DNA from: Bradysia coprophila
Lineage: Eukaryota; Arthropoda; Insecta; Diptera; Sciaridae
Assembly (NCBI RefSeq): GCF_014529535.1
Contig: NW_023503493.1
Coordinates: forward strand, 21,546,001-21,610,000
Direction: 5' to 3'
Length of the DNA stretch: 64,000 nucleotides
The position numbers were made by a program, and so were the translations under genes. Under the pieces are notes generated by a model that worked only from the letters and a program-made list of their open reading frames with translations, was not told the DNA's origin and made no database searches. Shown here piece after piece: positions 23,695 to 33,269 of this stretch (position 1 is its first letter; every line of letters starts with the position of its first letter).

Positions 23695-23892
23695 ATGGCC
23701 GTTAAATTCTCCTTAAACATTTTTTGTGGGGTTGTCATTTCCTTGGTCGCTGCAAATTCTAAACCGGCCCTGGTTGAAGTCAAAGTTCTCATCAAATACA
23801 TCAAACAATTTGAATTCAAAACAAATTGTCCATACAGTGTATCCAACAAATCCGTCTTGATAACTGCCACAATAAGTACTAGTACAGTATGA
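23695..23892 (+). CDS. Putative small secreted protein in a duplicated spacer
   Basis: A 65-codon ORF starts MAVKFSLNIFCGVVISLVAA, a good signal-peptide shape (Lys, hydrophobic core, small residues), followed by NSKPALVEVKVLIKYIKQFEF, one Cys and a Thr/Ser-rich end (ITATISTSTV). AATAAA follows near 23940. The upstream DNA is duplicated at 10030-10130 and 20765-20880, where no such ORF remains open. No named family. The signal peptide makes it a reasonable but unproven gene. Confidence 0.35.
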   Translation: MAVKFSLNIFCGVVISLVAANSKPALVEVKVLIKYIKQFEFKTNCPYSVSNKSVLITATISTSTV

Positions 23893-23949
23893 ATGAGATT
23901 AATTCTTAACACTGTCTGGTTGTTAAGAGCTAATTACTGTAATAAAATT

Positions 23950-24895
23950 TTAGCAAGTTTTGTGCAATCTTAGCAAATGTTGGGTAATCGATTTCTGCAC
24001 AATATGCCCTAGATTAAATTCGAATGTTAAGCATCTATTTATAACATTGCAAGTTAAACTTAATTTCTATGAGAAACTTTGACTACTGCGTCGAAGAGGG
24101 CTCTCTTGACAATTATTCTCTTTTCGTGCTTTGTTAAAGAAACTGTGCCAAGATCTATCAATAACGAATCGTTTGTTCGTAAGTTTTTACTTCATCAATG
24201 GATGGAAATATGTACAGAGCTACCAGTCAATTAATTCTGTATTCTAATCGATTACGGTCCACTTTAGTGCCAGAAGTGCGTTGGTATATCCCAATTTTGA
24301 AGGACTTGGAGCATACTTATTGGTTGCGTAACTGCTCTTTCTTTAAACACTCTAAATCACAAAAATCGTTCGATATGAAGCAATCGTTTTTAGATCTTTC
24401 TTCGCCCTTTTTCCATTTGAATATAATTTGAACAACGACTAGGGGAATCTGTATAATTGTGACATTGTGTGCGGCTATCACGCATCTAGTATAGAAAATC
24501 ACATCTACACAACTGGAACGGTTCTTATGTTATTTCCCTATTTCCCTACTAGAAGATAGCGCAATGAAGCCAACCATCCGCAGAGCCATCTCATATCATT
24601 TCTCCGATTGGCACTTTAGGTGTAAGCTGGCTACACTATTAGTAAAGATCGACACTCTGCAAAATGATAGAAAAAATACGGCTCGAAGTTTTAAATGTGC
24701 GACTGAATATTTCTGTTTCAATTTATTTTATCATACTCGCGCCATGTTGTGACGTCACAGTTATTTATCTAGACGGATAAATCGGCTGTTTAAAATAGGA
24801 TATCGATACATGATAGGTCATCTCGGCAAGTCTCGAATGTGCGTCTCATGTATCGATAATCTTATATAAACATTTTTCAAACATTTTTCATGAAC
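23950..24895. other. Spacer without recognised gene
   Basis: 24060-24200 parallels 11110-11260. ORFs at 24198-24431 and 24564-24752 have no family resemblance. A TATCGATACATG / CATGTATCGATA pair spans 24800-24860. Confidence 0.4.
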
Positions 24896-24897
24896 TG

Positions 24898-25124
24898 TAC
24901 GCACTTCAAGCAAAAGTAATTATATCGCCAGCTGCCAAGTAGAGTGCTAATTTGTATGAAACCAACGCACTTCAAGCAAAAGTGCTATTAATGACAGCTG
25001 CCAAATAGAGTACTATTATGTATGAAATTTTATCCCCACTCTTTTTACAGTGTAAAATTTTGTATGGAGCACTGGCAAGTTTCAGTACCCTATTTAGAGT
25101 ACCACTTTTGCTTGAAGTGCGTTG
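24898..25124. mobile_element. ACGCACTTCAAGC-family MITEs, partial plus full copy in tandem
   Basis: A partial left arm (24898-24963) is followed by a full element 24964-25124 starting CAACGCACTTCAAGCAAAAG and ending CTTTTGCTTGAAGTGCGTTG. Both arms carry CAGCTGCCAA.TAGAGT. The arrangement suggests insertion of one copy beside another, or a partial duplication. Confidence 0.75.
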
Positions 25125-25284
25125 ATGAAATGGTTGGTGTGAACTGTCAAGTTTCAGTACTCATACTTGAAGTTTGACTATTGACTGTACTTATCCTATA
25201 TTTTTCACGTACTATGGAAAAATGAGAAAGCAAAATGAAATGACAACTCGTGATCTTTCGTAGAAAATTGACGCCATCTACAGT

Positions 25285-25664
25285 CAACACACTGTCTAGC
25301 ACAGAAACTGACTTTGACGTCACTCAAATAGAGGACTGAACAGATCAAAGTTGGCTATTCTTTTTCATACAATGGCTATCAAAATTTAAAAAAAAATAGT
25401 CAACAGGTGTGCGTTTGGCCTTCTAATAGGTTTGTTCCAAGGCCATATGAATTGTCAAATTTCATCCATATAACCATAACCTCAATAATACCTCTGTGTA
25501 AATCGCGTAGGCGACGTTGGTCGGTTTGTATGAAATATCACGTAAGCGACGTTGCTATGGATGAAATTGTCGTTGTTCGGGTTGTCAAAGTTCGTGTTTA
25601 CAGTTACTTGGAACAAACCTATCGAGTGATGTCAAAGTCAGCTTCGGTACTTGACAGTTCGTTG
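25285..25664. mobile_element. 192-bp MITE family, copy 2, split by a second MITE
   Basis: The outer arms start CAACACACTGTCTAGCACAG and end GGTACTTGACAGTTCGTTG, matching 12972-13163 read in the opposite orientation. The interior is interrupted at 25429-25619. Without the insertion the element would be about 190 bp. Confidence 0.72.
25429..25619. mobile_element. 191-bp TA-flanked MITE nested in another MITE
   Basis: The ends GGTTTGTTCCAAGG and TTACTTGGAACAAACC are inverted repeats flanked by TA on each side (25427-25428, 25620-25621). GTAGGCGACGTTG / GTAAGCGACGTTG repeats occur inside. The TA duplication suggests Tc1/mariner-type mobilisation. Confidence 0.75.
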
Positions 25665-25863
25665 GTAATACTTAATTCTGTCATTCACAAAAAATGATTA
25701 CAGCTGAAATATTACAGACAAAAATGGTTTAAAAGACAGTTATTTCTGTTACAGCCGATTTTATTGAATATTTTCGAATGTTATCAACATTTTCAAAGTT
25801 TTTCAAGCCTTGGTGGTAGAGGTTGCTGTGACAGACGACCACTTTGTAGAGCTAGCGGAAGCA

Positions 25864-26148
25864 CTAAGCTGCTGGTGCTGCAGTAGTAGTGGTTGTTGTT
25901 GTAGTAGTGGTTGTAGTGGTGGTGGTTGTGGTGGTAGTAGTAGTAGTTGTGGTTGATGTGGTTGTCAACAACATCCACCACCACCAACATGGAGCTGGTG
26001 CAGCTTCAGCATCAGCTACTGGAGATGCGGAGTACTGAAAAATGTGAAGGGAAATGTGATAAACTGTTGTCGCAATAAGAGTTCTTAACTATTTTACCGC
26101 AGCAAAGAGGGCAACCAAGAGGAAGGTGAAAAGTACTGGCTTCATCAT
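25864..26148 (-). CDS. Thr-rich small secreted protein, copy 8 (four-Trp form)
   Basis: Exon 1 is 26148-26098, the intron 26097-26035 (63 bp), exon 2 26034-25864 (56 codons), 73 aa. The motif is CWWWWMLL and the Thr run begins TTTST, so 27 Thr plus one Ser. The 5' leader is about 20 bp shorter than in copy 9 because the GTTCGTTCTGCTGTCGG-type phrase is missing. The poly(A) signal is at 25765-25760. It forms a recent duplicate pair with copy 9. Confidence 0.82.
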
Positions 26149-26182
26149 TTTGACAAAAGGGTTACTACAAACGTAATGATAC

Positions 26183-26221
26183 AACTGATATCGACCTGAG
26201 GTTTTCCAATCATATTTATAG
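26183..26221 (-). promoter_or_regulatory. Core promoter of Thr-rich copy 8
   Basis: CTATAAATAT at 26221-26212 and TCAGTT at 26188-26183. Confidence 0.73.
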
Positions 26222-26239
26222 TAAAAAATTGCGCAAAAT

Positions 26240-26750
26240 TTCCAATTAAAAATTTAAATTTTCGACAGTAGGCACGTCATACAAATCGGTACACCTCATT
26301 ATTGTTAACGCTGTTCTTCGATGCTGCGTAAATACGTAACAATAAGACTAATAAGTTCAAAAGTCAGCTGTGTACACTTTAAATTAGAATAAAGCCACCA
26401 ATATGAATACTTTGAGTTTTTACAATTTTGAATTGAGTCACAGTATAGATTCGATGATGTAGATGAAATTATACTCTATCACGGTAAAACAGCAATCCAA
26501 CAGATCTCTATAGAGAATTCATCTAGCACATAAATTAAAATTTGATGCAATTTATTTGTTATTTCTATAGATTCTGTACAAAATTCTTTGTACATTACTT
26601 TTTTGTGTAACAATGTAACTGCGGTAAAGAAAAGTACATACAGCATTCGTATATTCACTAAAAAAACCAAATTATTAGTGCCCACACGGTCCACGTTTTC
26701 AGTGAGTCATTAGTTTTTGTCAGAAGCCGAGTTACAAATAACATGTCGAA
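26240..26750. other. Duplicated upstream flank of copy 8
   Basis: The sequence to about 26650 is repeated after copy 9 (29580-30010): shared CGACAGTAGGCACGTCATAC, AACAGATCTCTAT and TTTTTTGTGTAACAATGTAA phrases. No gene is seen. Confidence 0.6.
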
Positions 26751-26754
26751 TCAG

Positions 26755-27197
26755 AAAATCCACGCAATCCACTCAATCCGCGCCATTAGTGCGGCAACAG
26801 CGTACGCCAGATTGAGCTTTTCTCTCCTTTGTTCATATATGTCAGTTTTTTGATTTGATGTTTGTATGAGACTGAAAACTAAAAGTGTGATATTTCTGTT
26901 AGGAAAGCCGTTTTTGGTCCAAAATGTTTAAAAAAGTGATAAGAATCGAGTAGCATTAGCAGAATAATAAAATGAAAAAAATAATTTTAAACAAACTGCT
27001 ATTGCCACTCTATTCTAATCACTTTTTTTAAACATTTTGGACCAAAAGAGAAGTAAACGGCTTTCCTAACAGAAATATCACACTTTTAGTTTTCAGTCTC
27101 ATACAAAATCATCAAATCAAAAAACTGACATATATGAACAAAGGAGATAAAAGCTCAATCAGGTGTAAGCTGTTGCCGCACTAATGGCGTGGATTTG
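26755..27197. mobile_element. 0.45-kb foldback element
   Basis: Two arms of about 170-190 bp are inverted copies: GCCATTAGTGCGGCAACAGC (26782 onward) pairs with GCTGTTGCCGCACTAATGGC (27168-27187), and AGTGTGATATTTCTGTTAGG pairs with CCTAACAGAAATATCACACT. A spacer of roughly 60 bp lies between. No coding sequence. Confidence 0.85.
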
Positions 27198-27199
27198 AT

Positions 27200-28270
27200 T
27201 TTTTTTACGAATGAGAATCAGATTTTGCTCTGTTTGTATCACTTTCAGCGAATTAATTTTCAGTGAATACTGTAAAATGTTCAGTACACACTTTCTCTAA
27301 ATTGGCGTAAGTAATTTAGTATGCAATTCGATAATAAATGATAAAAGAGTAAAACCTGTTCCGTATTCTTTAAAAACAAGAGAGATATCACGCTTTAAAT
27401 GTGAATTCTCATCCAAAAATTCAAATTTTCTGATTTGACGAGTTATTGGCGCCAACTTTTCTGACATCGTTACACTAAACGTGTCGATTAAAAAGTTATG
27501 TCTTACCTATTTGTGCAAGTAAGAAAAAAAGTGTCTGTTTCCATCCTAACTTAACTGACAGATTGTTTCATTTTTCATTTACTGTGAACATCAAAACCTA
27601 CAAAATATTTGTTCATGCTGCCTGCTCATTTTCCAAGGCAACGTCGGCCCTAAACTTTTTGGATGTTTAATTGCTCTCTTTTACGAAGTATCTTGTAAGA
27701 GTGGGAACGTCACAGCAGGAAAGCAATTGTGATTCCATTTTCTATAGAATTGTTTGGATCATCAATTCTACATCGTCACAAAAAATGTTTCATTATATTC
27801 AGTTTCCTTTTCTTCGATGGGAAACAACTGAAAAATGTTACGGTAGTGAGTTACACATTGAAAAAGTTACGTGGAATAGCATTTACACATGATGTAAAAA
27901 CAAGAACTTTTAAGAGAGTTGGCGCAGCCAGTATGTTGAAAGGAAGACGAGTCAGTTGAAAGGGACCTGGCTGGCAAGGCTATATACTGTTGGGGAGGTC
28001 ACGCAGACCGCCACACACAAAACCGAATTCACTTACTGTGAAATTGTCAAATTTGAGAATCAATCTTCTACGAAAATGTATAAAAATGTCAAATATTGTG
28101 TGTGTCACCCGCGCATCTATATCTGCGAGACCTCTCAAAAGTTTAAGGCCTTGCTGGCTGGCAGGACTGCGGGGTAAATTTATTCAAACATATCTCATTG
28201 ATGCAGACTGCCAACCTGGTCATTTTCAATTAGAAACGCACTTCTGGCTCTAAAGTAGACTGTTTTGGGA
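27200..28270. other. Spacer without recognised gene
   Basis: Overlapping short ORFs (27671-27892, 27729-27959, 27956-28177, 27990-28253) occur, none with family motifs. A GGCTGGCAAGGC / GGCTGGCAGGAC pair is at 27969 and 28152. Not annotated as genes. Confidence 0.35.
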
Positions 28271-28279
28271 GGTAAATGT

Positions 28280-28485
28280 CTCATTTAGTGTCTACAAGAC
28301 ATCGTCGAACCTACCAAACACACTGCAACTACCCAAATTATGAAGCTTGAGTGAACCATTGGACGTTACTAAGGCGATGTAATCGCTAAAAAAACATGTG
28401 GAATTGTCTGACACGGGAATCAAACCCAGATTTCAGATCATTTTAGAAGAAGTGAATAAAGTACATCGTTTAAGTGAACCATCGT
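28280..28485 (-). repeat. Possible tRNA-like (SINE) remnant
   Basis: On the minus strand GGGTTTGATTCCCGTGTCAG (about 28433-28414) resembles a pol III B box and T-arm, and GATGGTTCACTTAAACGATG lies about 50 bp before it where an A box would be. The fold is poor for a functional tRNA. A tRNA-derived SINE fragment is possible; chance is not excluded. Confidence 0.25.
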
Positions 28486-28491
28486 TCTTTC

Positions 28492-28552
28492 TTAAGGCCA
28501 GTTCATACTCGCATACATTTTTGCGATATATGCGACCATGAACTGGCCTTAA
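28492..28552. repeat. Short hairpin element
   Basis: TTAAGGCCAGTTCAT pairs with ATGAACTGGCCTTAA around a loop containing CGCATACATTTTTGCG. Confidence 0.7.
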
Positions 28553-28689
28553 CAGTAAAGTTGCACTTTTTTTCAAATTTATAATTTTACTCAGAAATAT
28601 TAAATATTCGGGAAGAATATGTAATTTTACGTGTTACGGCATGTTTCATTTTCATTTACATTGCCTAATCACGTAAAGCATTGTACTTA

Positions 28690-28754
28690 CGAGGTTCCAA
28701 GTTGTTATTTGACAAGTGACACCCCACTTATCAAATACACAACTTGGAACCTCG
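28690..28754. repeat. Short hairpin element
   Basis: CGAGGTTCCAAGTTGT pairs with ACAACTTGGAACCTCG, and TTTGACAAGTG pairs loosely with CACTTATCAAA. Confidence 0.7.
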
Positions 28755-29184
28755 GAAGTAATATACTATTACACATTTTCTGTGCAGTCACAATAGTTCC
28801 CGAACGAAGTGAACTAGAAAAATTCTGAAATTTATGCCTGATGCATGTCTTATGACAAGCCTTCAGCTCGGATGTTACTCAATTGCTGCACATATTTAGG
28901 ATCGTTTAGGGTGTAATAAATGAAATAAGTAAATTGTTTCACTCTGATCTGATTATATTTTACCAATGCTTCGTTTCGTATATACCTAATTTGTTTATTG
29001 CATTCGCAAAAAATGATTACAGCTGAAATATTACAGACAAAAATGGTTTAAAAGACCGTTATTACTGTTACACAGCCGATTTTATTGAATATTTTCGAAT
29101 GTTATCAACATTTTCAAAGTTTTTCAAGCCTTGGTGGTAGAGGTTGCTGTGACAGACGACCACTTTGCAGAGCTAGCGGAAGCA

Positions 29185-29469
29185 CTAAGCTGCTGGTGCT
29201 GCAGTAGTAGTGGTTGTTGTTGTAGTAGTGGTTGTAGTGGTGGTGGTTGTGGTAGTAGTAGTAGTAGTTGTGGTTGATGTGGTTGTCAACAACATCCACC
29301 ACCACCAACATGGAGCTGGTGCAGCTTCAGCATCAGCTACTGGAGATGCGGAGTACTGAAAAATGTGAAGGGAAATGTGATAAACTGTTGTCGCAATAAG
29401 AGTTCTTAACTATTTTACCGCAGCAAAGAGGGCAACCAAGAGGAAGGTGAAAAGTACTGGCTTCATCAT
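29185..29469 (-). CDS. Thr-rich small secreted protein, copy 9 (four-Trp form)
   Basis: Exon 1 is 29469-29419, the intron 29418-29356 (63 bp), exon 2 29355-29185; 73 aa, CWWWWMLL followed by TTTST and the Thr run. It differs from copy 8 by a few bases (for example an AGT/GGT-type synonymous change within the run). The poly(A) signal is at 29086-29081. The full-length 5' leader is present, unlike copy 8. Confidence 0.82.
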
Positions 29470-29522
29470 TTTGACAAAAGGGTAGTTCTTTCTGCTATCG
29501 GTTACTACAAACGTAATGATAC

Positions 29523-29561
29523 AACTGATATCGACCTGTGGTTTTCCAATCATATTTATAG
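29523..29561 (-). promoter_or_regulatory. Core promoter of Thr-rich copy 9
   Basis: CTATAAATAT at 29561-29552 and TCAGTT at 29528-29523. Confidence 0.73.
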
Positions 29562-29569
29562 TAAAAAAT

Positions 29570-30610
29570 TGCGCAAAATTTCCAATTAAAAATTTAAATT
29601 TTCGACAGTAGGCACGTCATACAAATCGGTACACCTCATTATTGTTAACGCTGTTCTTCGATGCTGCGTAAATACGTAACAATAAAACTAATAAGTTCAA
29701 AAGTCAGCTGTGTACACTTTAAATTAGAATAAAGCCACCAATATGAATAAGGAATATTTTTAGTTTTTACAACTTTGAATTGAGCCACAGTATGGATTTG
29801 ATGTTACAGATCAAATTATACTCTATCACGGTAATGCAGCGACGCGGCCCAACAGATCTCTATCGAGAATTCATCCAGCATTAATCATCGTTACAATCAC
29901 AGAAATTCAAATTTGATGCAATCTATTTGTTATTTATATCGGTTCTGTACAAAGTTCTTTGTATACTTCTTTTTTGTGTAACAATGTAACTGTGGTAAAA
30001 CATAGTAGCAGTGTGACTATATACACTATTCGTACACAAGTGCACTATAAGACCAAAATACTAGTGTACTCGTCCATCTAGGCAGCAAATAACCAGTCGA
30101 ATCAAAAAATTTGAAATTTTGTTAGGAAAATTAAGTACGATTACAGCTTTTAACTAAACGCGTGAGAAATCAAAAGTGACAAATATTTCTTCTTGTTGCC
30201 TGCCATTTTCCAAGACAACTTCGGCCCTACATTTTGTTCATGTTTAATTGATCTCTTTTATTTAATTATTCTGTTTTTTCTTCTTTTACGAAGTATTTCG
30301 TTAGAGTAGTAACCTCAAACCTTTTTTTAGATCCTTTTTTTTAAATCTTTAATGTAAAACAACGACAAAAAACCTGGTCAAATTCATGATTAATATGAGT
30401 GATTGTATCCAGTGTATTATACTTTTCATCCCTCCGAAATTTTATCTGTGTGACATTTATAGACATGGATGGTATCCATAGTTTGTTAGGTAGTAACAGT
30501 TTAATAACCTGATTTGCCGAAGTATGCTGCTGTAAAATTGACTATTTGTTGTTTAATTATTTTGAAAATTACACATTTCGCTGTTATAGTCATTATCTTT
30601 TGTTGCTAGG
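29570..30610. other. Duplicated flank of copy 9, then spacer
   Basis: 29570-30010 repeats 26230-26650. 30190-30300 (TGCCATTTTCCAAGACAAC...TTCGGCCCTA) resembles 27620-27690. No gene is supported. Confidence 0.5.
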
Positions 30611-30617
30611 GTACTAA

Positions 30618-30819
30618 CACGGCAGAGTAAAGTTAACCAGGCAGGAGTGGACGTTTGACAAGAGACCTGAACAATCTAGTAGCCATATATTTTTTGCGAA
30701 CAAAATTTTTCAATTTATGTCAGTGTTCATTTGAGTTCATTTTCATCCAGTGTATTAGGTCCCTTATTTGACGTTTCGAAAATGAACCGCTCCTGCCTGG
30801 TTTATTTTACTCTGCCGTG
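30618..30819. mobile_element. 202-bp MITE, hAT-like, copy 1
   Basis: The ends are CACGGCAGAGTAAA and TTTACTCTGCCGTG-type inverted repeats extending through CCAGGCAGGAG / CTCCTGCCTGG. The flanks are GTACTAA on both sides (30611-30617, 30820-30826), a 7-8 bp duplication. The second copy, of identical length and opposite orientation, is at 60134-60335. Confidence 0.88.
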
Positions 30820-30829
30820 GTACTAACTA

Positions 30830-31900
30830 TAGTATTATATCGAAAACAGCAACTTAACAACACTTCTCTGGAGAAATAAACATTGAAAGAGTTCGATTTT
30901 TCAGAAGGGCGTGATGAATTTTTATCATGGGCATCAGCGTGATCTCTTTAAAATTTAAATCCTTGAGTTTTACACACAAATCTCTCAAAGTACTGGTGCT
31001 TATTAAAACAAATATTTTTTCCTCATTATTTATACAAACTACTGAATGAGTCGTCACTTACAGTCTTGGATCTACTCGTATCAATTGTTTTGCCCCATCT
31101 GGTGAAAAACCAGACTTTTAAATTTATACACAGAAGTCTAATTAATTCACTGTAAATTTCATAGGTGCCATTCTTTTAAGGTGTCTAACCAATATGAATA
31201 AACATGGCTGCGGAATATTACGTAGAATTTTGCAAGGTGGGGGCTGTACTCTGTTTACATGTAAAAATTTCACCTCATCATAGGAGGTGAATTATTTTGA
31301 ATGAATTGTCGGGTTGTGCCAAGGTAGATATAATGTTGATGCCATTGACACCTTTTTTGACATTACCTTCACAATATATCTACATTGGGTTTTACTTCGC
31401 ATCTAATAAAATGACGATTGATGCTACCTCCTCAACAGTATACTTCCTTGAATTTTTGTAGTATGTACCAGATGAACCTGCTCCACCAAAATCAATTTGA
31501 AAAGACAAAACTAACATTAGATTCAGCGCAATTCATTTGTTTCAATATGTTTTTTTGCCATGCATTTTGACAATATGTTATGTATTTTGCTAACTAGTAA
31601 GTAAATGTGAGGGTGGGTTTCGCGCACTAGATGTGAGTTTGCCGATACGAACGAAGCGAAACTAATTCGTATAACAAGCTCGATATACTGCCTTTTGCAG
31701 AAATATTTAGTCAGTACAACAAACCCAGTAATCGCCCAGTAAGCGAGATAAAGACACTATTACTAACGTGTTAGTAACAAGATTTTTTCTACTACTAGTG
31801 AAAATATTCATAATTTTCATGCAAAATTCATGCAAAAGTTTCTTGCGTCAGTTTCTTCTAGCTTCTTTTCTATATTTTAGAAAATGACTGAATTTGTTCA
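30830..31900. other. Spacer without recognised gene
   Basis: It has a small hairpin ATTTCACCTCATCATAGGAGGTGAAT near 31268 and a GATACGAACGAAGCG hairpin near 31653. No gene is supported. Confidence 0.4.
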
Positions 31901-32032
31901 AAATACGGTTATCACTGTTACAGCCACATTTATTGAATATTTTCGAATTTTATCAACATTTTCAAAGTTTTTCAAGTCTTGGAGGTAGATGTAGCTCTGA
32001 CAGGTAGCTATTTTGCAGACCAAGTGGGCGCA

Positions 32033-32317
32033 TTAAGCTGCTGGGGCTGCAGTAGTAGTGGTAGTTGTTGTAGTAGTGGTTGTAGTGGTGGTGGTTGTGG
32101 TGGTAGTAGTAGTAGTTGTGGTTGATGTAGTTGTCAACAACATCCACCACCACCAACATGGAGCTGGTGCAGCTTCAGCATCAGCTACTGGAGATGCGGA
32201 GTACTAAAAAATATAATAGAAAATGTTACAAACTTTTTTCGTCATGAAGGTTGGTAACTTATTTACCGCAGCAAAGAGGGCAACCAATAGGAAGGTGAAA
32301 AGTACTGGCTTCATCAT
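32033..32317 (-). CDS. Thr-rich small secreted protein, copy 10 (four-Trp form, most diverged)
   Basis: Exon 1 is 32317-32267, the intron 32266-32204 (63 bp, ending TTTTTAG), exon 2 32203-32033; 73 aa with CWWWWMLL, TTTST and the Thr run. It alone ends with TAA rather than TAG and uses GCC in the AAPAA end, yet the protein is unchanged. The poly(A) signal is at 31934-31929. It is the last member on the right; upstream sequence beyond the TATA box no longer matches the other copies. Confidence 0.82.
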
Positions 32318-32364
32318 TTTGACAAAAGGGTAGTTCTTTATGCTATCGTTTAAGACAAAAGTAC

Positions 32365-32403
32365 AACTGATAACGAAAGGATATTTTCCAAACCTATTTA
32401 TAG
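32365..32403 (-). promoter_or_regulatory. Core promoter of Thr-rich copy 10
   Basis: CTATAAATAG at 32403-32394 and TCAGTT at 32370-32365. Confidence 0.73.
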
Positions 32404-32409
32404 CAAAAA

Positions 32410-32890
32410 AAAATTCTCAAATTTCGCATTTAAAATTCACGGTTAAATATATTCAACCCATTGGAGTTGCTCTTTAGTGGTATACATTCCGAACTAATAA
32501 ATTCAGTATATGTTTGCTAATTAGTCACGTCACTTCATTTGTAAAGTAATGTTTTGAACAATTACCATTATTTTTTGCTTGTGTATTAAAAATATTTATT
32601 CAACCTATAAAAAGCTGTTCAAATACGACGCGACGTTGCGTCTGAAATTAAATGAACGTTTAATGAACCTTCTTGATTTTTTCATAGTTATATATTTTAG
32701 GTAGAACCGCTGAGCCGACTTCGAGAACCATCAACTCTGTCATACATCATAACGGAAAATGTGAGGCTCCATGGTTAGCATTTGGACAAAAGAAGGGGAA
32801 AATGCTGAGATAAACTGTGCAAAATTTATTTTTCCACCAAACGACGATTCAATAGCAACTGAAATGAAAAATTTCGTCATTTTCAAGGAC
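32410..32890. other. Spacer without recognised gene
   Basis: Right edge of the array. No coding or repeat signal was seen apart from AT-rich runs. Confidence 0.4.
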
Positions 32891-32891
32891 A

Positions 32892-33018
32892 GCTGAATTT
32901 TTTTATAGATATATATATGACAGTCAGACCTGCATGAAAATCCAACAAGACAACGAAATAACGGTTGGATTATCATATAAACCTGACTGTCAGAAATAGC
33001 TCTATAAAAAAATTCAGC
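32892..33018. mobile_element. 127-bp hairpin MITE
   Basis: GCTGAATTTTTTTATAGA pairs with TCTATAAAAAAATTCAGC, and GACAGTCAG pairs with CTGACTGTC inside. Confidence 0.7.
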
Positions 33019-33269
33019 CTTTAAATTCGATAAGCTTATTCATATATTATTCTTCGAATCGATTAATTTTGGCCCTTTATCTTTAGAAGGTGTGGGCTGA
33101 ACAACTTTATTTTGCGAAGTTCGTGAACATGGGATTTTTCAACGGAAAATCGGTGTAAGTGCCAAAATAAAACTTTTTTGTTCTGGCACACATTTTTTTT
33201 CGTGGATCTGTTCGGAAAAAGTGATAAAAACGACGTCTGTCCATACATTTTCATAGTGTGCCTCAAAGA

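Noticed and set aside
28414-28433. Functional tRNA gene
   Set aside because: Only a B-box-like segment is good; no acceptor or anticodon stem could be formed. Kept only as a weak SINE-like remnant.
8997-32159. Cys/Ser/Gly-rich and Tyr/His/Asn-rich ORFs of 60-120 codons overlapping every Thr-rich gene
   Set aside because: They are the opposite-strand and shifted-frame readings of the ACN codon run; only the Thr frame has a signal peptide, splice sites, promoter and poly(A) signal in the right order.
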